From assembly GCA_003476475.1 (NCBI GenBank), contig DMUD01000067.1:1-24485 (forward strand): a stretch of DNA of 24,485 nucleotides, written 5' to 3'. Source of the stretch: Cytophagales bacterium (lineage in GTDB: Bacteria > Bacteroidota > Bacteroidia > Cytophagales > UBA9547). Made by a program: the position numbers and the translations under genes. Shown in pieces: positions 14,968 to 23,757 of this stretch (within the stretch, counting starts at the first letter, position 1; every line of letters begins with the position of its first letter). A model generated the notes under the pieces. That model searched no databases. It saw only the letters and a program-made list of their open reading frames with translations, and was not told where the DNA came from.

Positions 14968-16862
14968 TCCGATTCGCTCAACTCCAACCAACGTAGCGTT
15001 TTTGCGTCTATTTCAATCCCTAATCGTTCTATTTCGGCTGCCCAATCGTTCAGGTCTTGGTGGGAACCGCCACTGCTTAATAACTCGGTCAACTTTGCCT
15101 TGCGCGCTTCCAACATGGGCAGCTCCTTTTCAATGTTTTCAAACTCCTGTTTTTCTTTGAAAGTGCGTTTCTTTTGCGAAGTCGTACTTTGTGCGTTTTG
15201 GGTGGTAGGTGGTTTTTTGGGGCCAGCTTCCAGCTTTTCCACGTTTTTACCCGACAACTGAGTATTGTTCGCTGCTAACTGTTCCCTGTATTCGGTATAG
15301 TTGCCCGGAAAATCTTTGATTTTGCCTTCTCCCTCAAAAACAAAAATATGTTCTACCAACCTGTCCATAAAATAGCGGTCGTGCGAAACTAGCAACAGAC
15401 AACCATTGAATTGCATCAGGAATTCTTCCAATATGTTCAACGATTCAATGTCAAAATCGTTTGTGGGCTCATCGAGGACCAAAAAATTGGGGTTTCGAAT
15501 TAGCACTTTTAGCAATTGTAGCCTTCGTTTTTCGCCACCACTAAGTTTGCTCACGAAGTTGTACTGCATGGCAGGGCTGAACAAAAAATGTTCCAGCAAT
15601 TTGGAAGCCGAAATCGTTTCTCCGCTACTGGTCACAATATGTTCGGCTATTTCTCTTACCACTTCTATTACGCGTTTGTCTTCGGCAAGCGGTGCTTCTT
15701 CTTGTGAATAGTGTCCAAAAATGGTGGTTTGTCCGGGTTGCACATGTCCCGAATCGGGCTTTGTTTTTCCAAGCAATAGCTGAAGAAAAGTTGTTTTACC
15801 TATTCCATTTTTACCTACAATTCCAATACGATCGCCCTTACGAAAAACATATTCAAAATTGTCGATGATTTTTTGGCCTTGATAGCTTTTGCTTATGTGG
15901 TGTACTTCCAACACCTTGCCACCTTGGCGCGAGGTACCCAAATTCAAATCAAGCTTATCGATATTGCGTTTCTGGCTGGCTTTTTCTTGTATTTCATAAA
16001 AGGCATCGACACGGTATTTGGCCTTGGTGCCGCGTGCTTTGGGTTGTCGGCGCATCCACTCCAACTCCTTTCGCATCAAATTTCTTGCCTTCTCCACTTC
16101 CATATCTTTGACATACTCGCGTTCGGCTTTTTTCTCTAAAAAGTAGGCATAATTTCCTTTGTATCGATACAGCTGCCCGTTGTCCAATTCCACCACTTCG
16201 TTGGCTACGTTGTCTAGAAAATATCGGTCGTGGGTCACGATGAGTACGGTTTGAAAGCGCTCGTGGATGATATTTTCCAACCATTCGATAGTTTCCAAGT
16301 CCAAGTGGTTGGTAGGCTCGTCCAAAATGAGGAGGTCTGGTTCGGCAATGAGCACCCGCGCCATGGCTACGCGCTTGCGCTGTCCGCCCGAAAGTTGGCT
16401 CATCAATCGGTTTTGCATGGGACCTATGCCCAACTTGCCAATAATCTGTTTTATTTTGACTTCATAATCCCATGCTTTTAGGTCTTCCATCTTTTGCATG
16501 AGGCCTTGAAGGCGTTCGTGGTAAGCATCATTGTCTTCAGGATGCTCCAAACATTTTTCATATTCTTTGACCGTGGCCAACAAAGGGTTGTCTACCGAAA
16601 AAATATTGTCGTACACGTTTTTATCTTCCTCAAAAACAGGATTTTGTCCTAGAAAACCCACCCTTATACCCTTATTTACACTTACCGAACCACCGTCGGG
16701 GGAAACCAAACCTGAAAGAATGCCCATGAGGGTTGTTTTACCACAACCGTTTTTACCTACCAATGCGACTCTTTCTCCTTCGCCAATGCCAAAAGACAAA
16801 TTGCGAAAGAGCCACTTTTCGTCGTAGCTTTTAGAAATGTTTTCGGCCGATAGGTAGTTCAT
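14964..16862 (-). CDS. ABC-F ATPase, Uup-like
   Basis: A soluble tandem-ATPase of about 632 aa with no membrane helices. ABC-F proteins act at the ribosome. It has two NBDs: Walker A GKNGCGKTT (about 36-44) with LSGGQRKRVAMARVL and ILDEPTNHLD, and Walker A GKNGIGKTT (about 346) with LSGGEKRRLQLLKVL and LVLDEPTNDFDIESL. A charged linker lies between them. A Pro/Thr/Gln-rich stretch leads to a C-terminal coiled coil (about 540-632), as in Uup, which is linked to ribosome or DNA-junction metabolism rather than drug resistance. The frame opens at GTG 16868; the ATG at 16862 is preferred. Its TAG overlaps the convergent dehydrogenase stop. Confidence 0.9.
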   Translation of the reverse strand: MNYLSAENISKSYDEKWLFRNLSFGIGEGERVALVGKNGCGKTTLMGILSGLVSPDGGSVSVNKGIRVGFLGQNPVFEEDKNVYDNIFSVDNPLLATVKEYEKCLEHPEDNDAYHERLQGLMQKMEDLKAWDYEVKIKQIIGKLGIGPMQNRLMSQLSGGQRKRVAMARVLIAEPDLLILDEPTNHLDLETIEWLENIIHERFQTVLIVTHDRYFLDNVANEVVELDNGQLYRYKGNYAYFLEKKAEREYVKDMEVEKARNLMRKELEWMRRQPKARGTKAKYRVDAFYEIQEKASQKRNIDKLDLNLGTSRQGGKVLEVHHISKSYQGQKIIDNFEYVFRKGDRIGIVGKNGIGKTTFLQLLLGKTKPDSGHVQPGQTTIFGHYSQEEAPLAEDKRVIEVVREIAEHIVTSSGETISASKLLEHFLFSPAMQYNFVSKLSGGEKRRLQLLKVLIRNPNFLVLDEPTNDFDIESLNILEEFLMQFNGCLLLVSHDRYFMDRLVEHIFVFEGEGKIKDFPGNYTEYREQLAANNTQLSGKNVEKLEAGPKKPPTTQNAQSTTSQKKRTFKEKQEFENIEKELPMLEARKAKLTELLSSGGSHQDLNDWAAEIERLGIEIDAKTLRWLELSESD

Positions 16863-16901
16863 GAACACAAAACGTTAAAAGAATAAAAATATATGATTAA
16901 A

Positions 16902-16913
16902 TTTTCTAGAAAA
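16902..16913. promoter_or_regulatory. 12-base perfect palindrome upstream of the ABC-F gene
   Basis: TTTTCTAGAAAA is its own reverse complement and lies 40 bases before the ABC-F start, in the 89-base gap after the outer-membrane protein gene. It could be a protein-binding site. It is too AT-rich and loopless to be a convincing terminator. Confidence 0.25.
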
Positions 16914-16951
16914 GCACTCCAAACATGGTAGAACAGATGGGATAAGAAAAC

Positions 16952-17554
16952 TCAGTCTTCTTTGTACAATAACTTGTATCCCACACTTAATACTATTTGC
17001 TGAATCGTTTCATTGGGGCTCGAAGTGGTTTTTCTTTTCACGCTATTCATGCCCATTTTGTATCGCAAATCAACCGAAATGCGTTTGAAATCGACACCCG
17101 TTCCAAGTACAAATGATCCTGTTCCCGACCGAATAGATGAACTATTGCGCGGATTGAAGAGATCTTCGCCGTCGTTTTTGAAACTGTTGAAAAAAATTAG
17201 TTCGGGGCCCACAAACAAACGAACAGATCCATTTTTACTTTTAAACACATAACCACCCAACAAAACAGGAACATCAAAGGAAGTAAAAGACACCTTGTTT
17301 TTGTCGGTATCTTTTTGGTATGTGGTTTGATTGGCGTATTTGAATTCGGGTTGAAAATAAAGCCTGCCTGTTTTCAAACGGGCAAAGAATCCAAATCCGT
17401 TTCCAAATCCCATGCTGTATGACCTTTTGGCCACATCGGTTTGCATAGTAGTCAAAATCGCTTCTCCTTTTAAACCAAGCGCATAGCCAATTTTAACTTG
17501 GGCTTTGGCCGCAAAAGCCGTTACGAAAAATGATAATAAATAAATTTTTTTCAT
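16952..17554 (-). CDS. Small outer-membrane beta-barrel protein
   Basis: A 200-aa secreted protein with a clear signal peptide (MKKIYLLSFFVTAFAAKA, cleavage before Q19). The rest alternates short amphipathic strands, such as FGFFARLKTGRLYFQPEFKY and SVRLFVGPELIFFN, and ends in an aromatic strand, as in the PorT-like/OMP_b-brl family of Bacteroidota. No catalytic motif is visible. It starts 14 bases after the AIM24-like gene, so they are probably co-transcribed. PorT itself, a T9SS-associated barrel, is one possibility, but the match is only general. Confidence 0.75.
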   Translation of the reverse strand: MKKIYLLSFFVTAFAAKAQVKIGYALGLKGEAILTTMQTDVAKRSYSMGFGNGFGFFARLKTGRLYFQPEFKYANQTTYQKDTDKNKVSFTSFDVPVLLGGYVFKSKNGSVRLFVGPELIFFNSFKNDGEDLFNPRNSSSIRSGTGSFVLGTGVDFKRISVDLRYKMGMNSVKRKTTSSPNETIQQIVLSVGYKLLYKED

Positions 17555-17568
17555 GTTTTTTGTGTCTA

Positions 17569-18354
17569 TTAATCCCCATCAAACAAATTACCTATTCCTC
17601 CCAACAAACTTCCTTCTTCTCGACGCGAACCAATGCCATACTGCAACATTCGTCCTGCCAAGCGACTTATTGGCAAAGATTGTACCCATACTTTTCCAGG
17701 CCCTTGAAGCAAGGCAAAAAACACGCCTTCGCCTCCGAATAGGGTATTTTTTATTCCTCCTACAAACTGCACGTCGTAATGTACATGCTGGGTAAATGCC
17801 ACAATACAGCCTGTATCTATCTTTAGCACCTCGCCCGCCTGCAACTCCTTTTCTACCACCATTCCTCCGGCGTGTACAAAGGCAAGTCCGTCGCCCTCCA
17901 GTTTTTCCATAATGAACCCTTCGCCACCAAAAAGCCCCGTGGTCAATTTCTTCTGAAACTCGATGCCTATGCTGACGCCTTTGGCAGCACAAAGAAATGC
18001 ATCTTTCTGGCAAATGAGTTTTCCACCCAGTTGCAACAAATCCATTGGAATGATACGGCCTGGATAGGGTGCGGCAAACGTCACTTTTTTCTTACCATGC
18101 CCGGCATTGGTGAATCCAGTCATGAATAGATTTTCACCCGTAAGCAACCGTTTGCCTGCCGAAAACAACTTACCCAATAAACCACTTTGCTGCGTGCTAC
18201 CGTCGCCAAAAATGGTTTGCATTTGGATGTCTTGTTCCATCATCATAAAACTACCCGGTTCGGCCATGACAGTCTCTTGCGGATCTAGCTCTATTTCGAC
18301 GCATTGCATTTCGTGGCCGTAAATGCAATAATCGATTTCGTGGTTTTGTCTCAT
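17569..18354 (-). CDS. AIM24/TIGR00266-family protein
   Basis: A 261-aa protein of the AIM24 (TIGR00266) family, a widespread beta-sheet fold of unknown biochemical role in bacteria. Family marks are EPGSFMMME near residues 32-40, the Gly-rich repeats FGGEGFIMEKLEGDG and FGGEGVFFALLQGPG, and the C-terminal QSLPISRLAGRM. There is no signal peptide or membrane helix, so it should be cytoplasmic. It lies 42 bases after obg and 14 bases before the barrel gene. Confidence 0.85.
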   Translation of the reverse strand: MRQNHEIDYCIYGHEMQCVEIELDPQETVMAEPGSFMMMEQDIQMQTIFGDGSTQQSGLLGKLFSAGKRLLTGENLFMTGFTNAGHGKKKVTFAAPYPGRIIPMDLLQLGGKLICQKDAFLCAAKGVSIGIEFQKKLTTGLFGGEGFIMEKLEGDGLAFVHAGGMVVEKELQAGEVLKIDTGCIVAFTQHVHYDVQFVGGIKNTLFGGEGVFFALLQGPGKVWVQSLPISRLAGRMLQYGIGSRREEGSLLGGIGNLFDGD

Positions 18355-18375
18355 GTCTTTTGGTTATTAGATTTT

Positions 18376-18383
18376 CAAAATTA
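18376..18383 (-). promoter_or_regulatory. Candidate -7 promoter box for the AIM24-like gene
   Basis: The minus strand reads TAATTTTG, matching TAnnTTTG, 21 bases before the ATG at 18354. It lies in the 42-base gap after obg and could give an internal start. No -33 element is clear. Confidence 0.28.
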
Positions 18384-18396
18384 CAAAGGGTGGTGG

Positions 18397-19392
18397 TTAT
18401 TCCGCGTTCAGGGCTTGCCAAATCATGTCTTTCAGATGTTCGATACCCTGGTTGGCAACAGCCGAAATGAACACATAGGGAATGTCTTTCGGTATTTTTT
18501 TCTCAAGTTTCTTCAAAGCCGAAGCATCAACTATATCTGTTTTAGAAATGGCGAGCAATCGTTTTTTATGCAACAATTCGGGATTGTATTGCTGCAATTC
18601 GCCTAGTAAGATTTTATATTCTTTTTGGATGTTTTCGCTGCTTGCGGGTATTAAAAACAACAAAATCGAGTTTCGTTCTATATGGCGCAAAAAACGGATG
18701 CCAAGCCCTTTACCTTCGGCGGCGCCTTCTATAATACCGGGTATGTCGGCCATCACAAAAGACTTGTAGCCTTTGTAGGAAACCACGCCCAGGTTGGGCA
18801 CCAGTGTGGTAAAAGGGTAATCGGCTATTTCGGGCTTGGCCGCCGACACTACCGAAAGCAAGGTAGATTTGCCTGCATTGGGAAAGCCCACCAAGCCCAC
18901 ATCGGCCAAAAGTTTCAGTTCCAAAACCAACCATTCTTCCACACCGGGCTCGCCAGGCTGGGCATAGTGGGGTGCTTGTTGTATCGAATTTTTAAAATGG
19001 TTGTTGCCCAAGCCACCTCGTCCCCCTTTGGCGGCTATTACTTCCTGACCGTGTTCGGTAATTTCTGCTCTTATTTCGCCCGTTTCGGGGTCTCGCAATA
19101 CGGTGCCCAATGGCACTTCCAAAATCTCGTCTTTTCCTTGGCGACCCGTCTGGTTGTTTTCGCCTCCTTTTTTGCCTGGTTCGGCAATCACATGCTTGCG
19201 ATATTTAAGGTGCAGCAGTGTCCATAGTTGTGAGTTGCCCCGCAAAATGATGTGGCCTCCACGACCCCCATCGCCACCGTCGGGCCCACCGTTGGGAAAA
19301 CCTTTGGCACGAAAAAAATGAAGGCTACCCGCCCCCCCTGCTCCCGAACGGAAACATATTTTAACAAAATCGATGAAATTGGAATTGGCCAT
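18397..19392 (-). CDS. obg: Obg GTPase (ribosome assembly)
   Basis: An essential GTPase that binds the 50S ribosomal subunit during maturation. The glycine-rich Obg fold is at about 1-160 (GGPDGGDGGRGGHI, GGRGGLGNNHFK). The G domain follows with G1 GFPNAGKST (169-177), G2 FTT (194-196), G3 DIPG (216-219), G4 SKTD (283-286) and G5 ISAV (309-312). G4 has Ser where NKxD is common, which I regard as a tolerated variant. It is 331 aa and lacks the C-terminal extension of E. coli ObgE. It lies 61 bases after purM, with a hairpin-forming sequence in the gap. Confidence 0.95.
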   Translation of the reverse strand: MANSNFIDFVKICFRSGAGGAGSLHFFRAKGFPNGGPDGGDGGRGGHIILRGNSQLWTLLHLKYRKHVIAEPGKKGGENNQTGRQGKDEILEVPLGTVLRDPETGEIRAEITEHGQEVIAAKGGRGGLGNNHFKNSIQQAPHYAQPGEPGVEEWLVLELKLLADVGLVGFPNAGKSTLLSVVSAAKPEIADYPFTTLVPNLGVVSYKGYKSFVMADIPGIIEGAAEGKGLGIRFLRHIERNSILLFLIPASSENIQKEYKILLGELQQYNPELLHKKRLLAISKTDIVDASALKKLEKKIPKDIPYVFISAVANQGIEHLKDMIWQALNAE

Positions 19393-19412
19393 TTTGAAAG
19401 TTAAAGTATCGA

Positions 19413-19437
19413 CAATCGCTTGGCATACAAACGATTG
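19413..19437 (-). promoter_or_regulatory. Inverted repeat between purM and obg
   Basis: Arms CAATCG (19413-19418) and CGATTG (19432-19437) pair perfectly. After one C-A mismatch, TTG and CAA extend the stem, leaving a five-base loop. It lies 20 bases before the obg ATG. There is no T-run after it on the minus strand, so a leader hairpin or binding site is likelier than an intrinsic terminator. Confidence 0.3.
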
Positions 19438-19453
19438 CGGACATGTGAGTGGG

Positions 19454-20638
19454 TTAATATTCCCAAGAACCCAATTTGGTTTTTATTGTCAATTTTTTCT
19501 TGTCGGAAGGTTCGACATTGCCAATAATTTGAGCCTCAATCCCAAATTTTTCGGAAATCTTAATCATTTCTTGAGCAGAATCGCCGTCGGTGTATATTTC
19601 CAGGCGGTGTCCCATGTTGAAAACCCGATACATTTCTTTCCAATCGGTGCCGCTTTCTTTTTGAATGAGTTCAAAAAGAGGGGGTGTGTCGAAAAGATTG
19701 TCTTTGACCACGTGCACATTGTCTGCAAAATGCAACACTTTGGTTTGGCCGCCACCGCTGCAATGCACCATGCCCCCTATTTTGGCTCTAAAATTTTCAA
19801 GTATTTCTTTTGCCAAAGGGGCATAAGTACGGGTAGGCGATAGAACGAGTTTGCCAGCATTGGTCGACAGTTGACGATTGACAGCTGACGGTGTAGGAAT
19901 TTTGTCGGTCAAAAGTTTGGAGCCTGAATACACCAACTCTTTGGGAACACTTGGGTCAAAACTTTCGGGGTATTTTTCGGCCAATATTTTGGAAAAAACA
20001 TCGTGCCTTGCCGAAGTAAGGCCGTTGCTGCCCATGCCACCATTGTACTCTTTTTCATATATTGATTGTCCAAAAGAGGCAAAACCCACTATGACGTTGC
20101 CTGCTTTTATCCCCTCATTTTTAATGATGTCGCTTCTGCGCATACGTGCCGTGACCGTGCTATCTACAATAATGGTTCGCACCAAATCGCCCACATCGGC
20201 GGTTTCGCCACCCGTGCTGTAAATGCCTATGCCATGGCTTCTTAGCATCTCCAACACTTCTTCGGTACCTTCAATAATGGCTTTGATAACCTCGGCCGGT
20301 ATTAGGTTTTTGTTGCGGCCAATGGTGGATGAAAGCAAGATATTGTCGGTAACTCCTACACATAGCAAGTCGTCGGTATTCATCACAATGGCGTCTTGGG
20401 CAATTCCTTTCCACACCGAAAGGTCGCCTGTTTCGCGCCAGTACAAATAAGCCAAAGAAGACTTGGTGCCTGCCCCGTCGGCATGCATAATGTTGCACCA
20501 GGCGGCATCCCCGCCCAAAATATCGGGGATTACCTTGCAAAATGCCTTTGGAAAAAGGCCTTTGTCCACTTGGGCAATGGCCTTGTGTACATCTTCTTTT
20601 TGGGAGGAAACTCCTCTTAGGGCGTAACGGTCTATCAT
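19454..20638 (-). CDS. purM: Phosphoribosylformylglycinamidine cyclo-ligase
   Basis: AIR synthetase of purine biosynthesis: FGAM + ATP gives AIR. It is 394 aa and of the longer Bacteroidota type (starting MIDRYALRGVSSQKEDV), not the 345-aa E. coli type. Conserved stretches are MHADGAGTKSS (51-61), STGGETADVGDL (141-152), YNGGMGSNGLTSARHD (198-213) and MVHCSGGGQTKVLHF. Between LLTDKI (242-247) and AGKLVLSPTRTYAP (from 261) lie 13 residues where relatives, from memory, have about six. The extra part is coded by a four-copy heptanucleotide repeat. Reading frame and downstream motifs are intact, so the enzyme is probably functional. Confidence 0.94.
   Translation of the reverse strand: MIDRYALRGVSSQKEDVHKAIAQVDKGLFPKAFCKVIPDILGGDAAWCNIMHADGAGTKSSLAYLYWRETGDLSVWKGIAQDAIVMNTDDLLCVGVTDNILLSSTIGRNKNLIPAEVIKAIIEGTEEVLEMLRSHGIGIYSTGGETADVGDLVRTIIVDSTVTARMRRSDIIKNEGIKAGNVIVGFASFGQSIYEKEYNGGMGSNGLTSARHDVFSKILAEKYPESFDPSVPKELVYSGSKLLTDKIPTPSAVNRQLSTNAGKLVLSPTRTYAPLAKEILENFRAKIGGMVHCSGGGQTKVLHFADNVHVVKDNLFDTPPLFELIQKESGTDWKEMYRVFNMGHRLEIYTDGDSAQEMIKISEKFGIEAQIIGNVEPSDKKKLTIKTKLGSWEY
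19863..19890. repeat. Four-copy heptanucleotide repeat inside purM
   Basis: On the plus strand four consecutive 7-mers, GTCGACA, GTTGACG, ATTGACA and GCTGACG, share the pattern RNYGACR. On the coding strand they read CGTCAGC, TGTCAAT, CGTCAAC and TGTCGAC, encoding roughly residues 250-259 (PSAVNRQLST). Three units equal 21 bases, which matches the apparent extra seven residues and keeps frame. Confidence 0.65.
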
Positions 20639-20702
20639 TTGGTTTGCATTGTGAGTTGTACGTTTCGGGGATATTCATCGCCCACAACGCACAACCCGTC
20701 AC

Positions 20703-22100
20703 TTATAAAATATATCTGCTCAAATCTTTGTCTTTTACCAGTCCGCCAAGGCGTTCTTGCACCATTGTTTTGGTTACTGTTATTTTGTCGCCCTCAGGTC
20801 GGTTTTCAGGTATTTGGTATAAAAACTCGTTTAGCAACTGGCTTACCACTGTTTGCAACCTACGGGCTCCTATGTTTTCAATTTCGGCATTTACATTAAA
20901 AGCAATTTCAGCCATTTCGTGCAATGCCTCGTCTTCAAATTCCAATTTCACTCCCTCTGTCTCAAAAAGGGACTCATATTGTTTGGTAAGTGAGTTTTTG
21001 GGTGTTTTTAGGATTTGGTAAAAATTCTCTTTCGTCAGTTTTTCCAATTCTACGCGTATAGGAAAACGACCTTGAAGTTCGGGAATAAGGTCGGAAGGCT
21101 TGGAGAAATGGAAAGCACCTGCTGCAATGAACAAAATATGGTCGGTATTCACCACGCCGTATTTTGTGTTCACCGATGAACCTTCTACGATGGGCAACAA
21201 ATCGCGCTGTACCCCTTCGCGGCTTACATCGGCACCACCGCCAGCCTTGTTCGAACGGGCAATTTTGTCTATTTCGTCTATGAAAATGATGCCCAAGTTT
21301 TCGGTTTTCCACACGGCTTCTTCCTTTACCTCGTCCATGTCGATGAGCTTGGTGCTTTCTTCTTCCAACAAAATTTTGCGCGCTTCTTCAATGGTTACCT
21401 TGCGTTTGCGCTTGTTTTGGGGCAGCATGCCCGAAATCATTTCCTGAATGTTCATCATGGAGCTTTCGTCCATGGGGCTTGGGCCTATCACGCCCACATT
21501 GGCAGAGGGGCTTTGGGGTACATTGATTTCTATTTTTCTTTGTTCAAGCTCTCCATTGCGCAACTTTTCCCTGAAGCGTTCACGGGTTTTGTTGTTCAAT
21601 TCTACATCTTCCTCGTTCTGTTCGTTCGACATGCCAAAGGTGATGGCCGATTGCTTGGCAGGCTGCTTGATGGGTGGAATGAGCGATTCGAGGATAATGT
21701 CTTCGATAATGAGCAATGCCTTTTCTTTCACTTCTTCCTTTTTCTTTTTCTTCACCATGTTCACGGCCTGCATGGTCAAGTCGCGCACCATACTTTCCAC
21801 ATCGCGGCCCACATAGCCCACTTCCGTAAATTTAGAGGCTTCCACTTTGGTAAAAGGCGCATCGGCTAGTTTCGCCAGTCGGCGGGCAATTTCTGTCTTT
21901 CCCACTCCCGTAGCCCCTATCATCAAAATATTGTTGGGTACAATTTCCTTGCGCATGTCTTCGGCAGCGTTCATTCGGCGCCAGCGGTTGCGCAGGGCTA
22001 TGGCCACGTTTTTTTTTGCCTCATGCTGACCGATGATGTATTTGTCCAATTCAGCAACAATTTCTTGGGGTGTAAGGTGTTGGGCAATCTTTTCTACCAT
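20703..22100 (-). CDS. hslU: HslU, ATPase subunit of the HslUV protease
   Basis: AAA+ unfoldase that feeds substrates to the HslV peptidase in the cytoplasm. It is 465 aa. The N-terminus LTPQEIVAELDKYIIGQ is diagnostic. Walker A is GATGVGKTE (62-70), the pore loop GYVG is at 95-98, Walker B is IIFIDEIDK, and a long charged I-domain (about 110-270, with the KKKKKEEVKEK stretch) sits between them. The C-terminus DLSRYIL fits the HslV-docking tail. hslV is not in this window. The ATG overlaps the porQ stop in TAATG, so the two genes are probably translationally coupled. Confidence 0.96.
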   Translation of the reverse strand: MVEKIAQHLTPQEIVAELDKYIIGQHEAKKNVAIALRNRWRRMNAAEDMRKEIVPNNILMIGATGVGKTEIARRLAKLADAPFTKVEASKFTEVGYVGRDVESMVRDLTMQAVNMVKKKKKEEVKEKALLIIEDIILESLIPPIKQPAKQSAITFGMSNEQNEEDVELNNKTRERFREKLRNGELEQRKIEINVPQSPSANVGVIGPSPMDESSMMNIQEMISGMLPQNKRKRKVTIEEARKILLEEESTKLIDMDEVKEEAVWKTENLGIIFIDEIDKIARSNKAGGGADVSREGVQRDLLPIVEGSSVNTKYGVVNTDHILFIAAGAFHFSKPSDLIPELQGRFPIRVELEKLTKENFYQILKTPKNSLTKQYESLFETEGVKLEFEDEALHEMAEIAFNVNAEIENIGARRLQTVVSQLLNEFLYQIPENRPEGDKITVTKTMVQERLGGLVKDKDLSRYIL

Positions 22101-23146
22101 TATTTTTGTTGTTTTTCGCTTTTGAATCCTGTTCCCATGTCCACATTTAGTGTAAAAACATTCATGCCACCAGCCCTGTGCACAATGGTGTGGGCATAAC
22201 TAGCCTGAAAACGGTCCCAGCGCACTGTACCACCCAAGCTAAGGCCTGCCGAACTGATGGCATCGGTTAGGCTCAACTCGCGGCTCATCATATAGTTGTA
22301 ACCCAACTGAAAGTGCAAAAACTTAGCGGGCGTAACTTCCGTGGCCAATATCATGTGGCGAAACAGTCGTTCCCAGTTGTTTATCGTTTTGGGAGTTGAG
22401 TTGCCATTGTTGTCCACCTTAGTCGAAAAGTCAGGATCGTTGTAGGCTATATCCCAACGGTTTAGGGTGTGAGTAGTAAGAGAAAGACGCACGGGTGCAT
22501 GCTCGAATTTGTAGGAAACGCCCATTTGTACATTGAAGGGCAAACTATCTGTCGAAGTGTTGGTGTAGCTTTTATACACTCGCCCAAGGTTTTTTACGGC
22601 TATGCCAAAAGTAAAAGGATGTTCAGGATGAGTAAACAAGACACCGGCGTCTATGGCCCAAGCATGGGCTCGGTACGAAGCCAGTTCTGAACCCAAAAAT
22701 TTAGCATTTGCTCCCAGCGTAATCGTACCTATGGTATAACTCTTGCCCAAAGTGATGGCATAATCGTTTGACCTGAATGTACCTAAAAAGGTGGCATCTT
22801 CCGCACGCTCGTCCAAAGTACCATAGTTCAAGTATTTGAAACCTAACGCAATAGGGCCTATTTTTCCCACTTCGGCCGCCGCAACCAATGAATACATTTT
22901 CACGTTTTCCAAATAGGGCATATAACTTAGTGAGGCTACTTTGTGCATTTCGTCATGGAGCAAAGCAGGATTGGCCAAAAACATAGCGGGGTCTTTGCTT
23001 TTTACCGACACATTTTGCCCACCCCAGGCCGCCAATTCGGCGTTGGCCGGAACGTTCAAAAATTCGAACATCGCACGACCACCAGTCACTTGGGCATACA
23101 GGGAAAGGGTAAATAAAAATGCCGTGGCAAAGGCAATATTTCTCAT
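22100..23146 (-). CDS. porQ: Type IX secretion system protein PorQ
   Basis: An outer-membrane beta-barrel of the FadL-like PorV/PorQ group that works in the T9SS attachment complex, which anchors CTD-bearing cargo at the cell surface. It is 348 aa with a signal peptide (MRNIAFATAFLFTLSLYA, cleaved before Q). The mature start contains TGGRAMFEFLNVPANAELAA (about 21-40) and AMFLANPALL, typical of PorQ, followed by repeated amphipathic strands. The frame opens at TTG 23149; the ATG at 23146 is preferred. It heads the long minus-strand run, with hslU overlapping its stop. Confidence 0.87.
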   Translation of the reverse strand: MRNIAFATAFLFTLSLYAQVTGGRAMFEFLNVPANAELAAWGGQNVSVKSKDPAMFLANPALLHDEMHKVASLSYMPYLENVKMYSLVAAAEVGKIGPIALGFKYLNYGTLDERAEDATFLGTFRSNDYAITLGKSYTIGTITLGANAKFLGSELASYRAHAWAIDAGVLFTHPEHPFTFGIAVKNLGRVYKSYTNTSTDSLPFNVQMGVSYKFEHAPVRLSLTTHTLNRWDIAYNDPDFSTKVDNNGNSTPKTINNWERLFRHMILATEVTPAKFLHFQLGYNYMMSRELSLTDAISSAGLSLGGTVRWDRFQASYAHTIVHRAGGMNVFTLNVDMGTGFKSEKQQK

Positions 23147-23194
23147 CAAAGAAGGAGTCTGTTCGAAATGAACGTGTGAAGTTAAGGCTTTTGT

Positions 23195-23213
23195 ATTTTT
23201 CAGGTCGAAAAAT
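23195..23213. promoter_or_regulatory. Inverted repeat in the porQ/terB-like divergent region
   Basis: Perfect 7-base arms ATTTTTC (23195-23201) and GAAAAAT (23207-23213) flank AGGTC. They lie in the 151-base gap between two divergent genes. It is a candidate operator for one or both; no regulator is known here. Confidence 0.28.
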
Positions 23214-23297
23214 CTATAATTTATGTTTTAACAAATTCACAAAAAACTTCCATCTTTCCTTCTTCAATATCCCTTTACACTCGTATTTCTACCCATT

Positions 23298-23735
23298 ATG
23301 TTCGAACTATTCGAATCGAAAAAAACCAAACAAATCCAAAAACACCTTCGCAACATGGTCATTTTGGGTGCTAGCGACGGCCAATTGCAACAAACCGAAA
23401 AAGAAATTCTTTTGAAAATTGGGACACGACACGGTTTGAAAAAATCTGCCATAGAAAAAATCATGGCAAATCCGGGGCACAAGCACCTGCCTTTGGGTAA
23501 AAACAACGAAGAACGATTTCAACAAGTGTATGATATGGTGGAAATGACGCTTTCTGATGGCATTGCCCACGAAACCGAATTGCATTTTTGTGTAGAAATG
23601 GCCGAAAAACTAGGTTTTCAAAAATCGGTAGTAGGCCTTCTTATCCGCAAAATCTCGTTGAGTATTATAGAAGGCACAGACAAGGAAACGATTAAAAAAG
23701 AAGTCATTGCCTTATTGCCTTCATTCGCTTTGTAA
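23298..23735 (+). CDS. TerB-like helical protein
   Basis: A 145-aa cytoplasmic protein with no signal or membrane segment. It is all-helical and has two copies of the TerB-type pattern of a small-residue helix, Asp-Gly and a Glu-rich turn: ASDGQLQQTEKEIL (about 25-38) with LKKSAIEKIM, and TLSDGIAHETELHFC (about 84-98). The acidic residues after DG are the putative metal-binding sites of the TerB fold. The specific role is unknown; tellurite resistance should not be assumed. It is followed after 22 bases by the PorP/SprF-like gene. Confidence 0.68.
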   Translation: MFELFESKKTKQIQKHLRNMVILGASDGQLQQTEKEILLKIGTRHGLKKSAIEKIMANPGHKHLPLGKNNEERFQQVYDMVEMTLSDGIAHETELHFCVEMAEKLGFQKSVVGLLIRKISLSIIEGTDKETIKKEVIALLPSFAL

Positions 23736-23757
23736 AATAAAAGATATTGAGTAGCTC

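Noticed and set aside
21417..21869. Plus-strand open frames antisense to hslU
   Set aside because: His/Phe-rich translation typical of antisense reading; hslU on the other strand is unambiguous.
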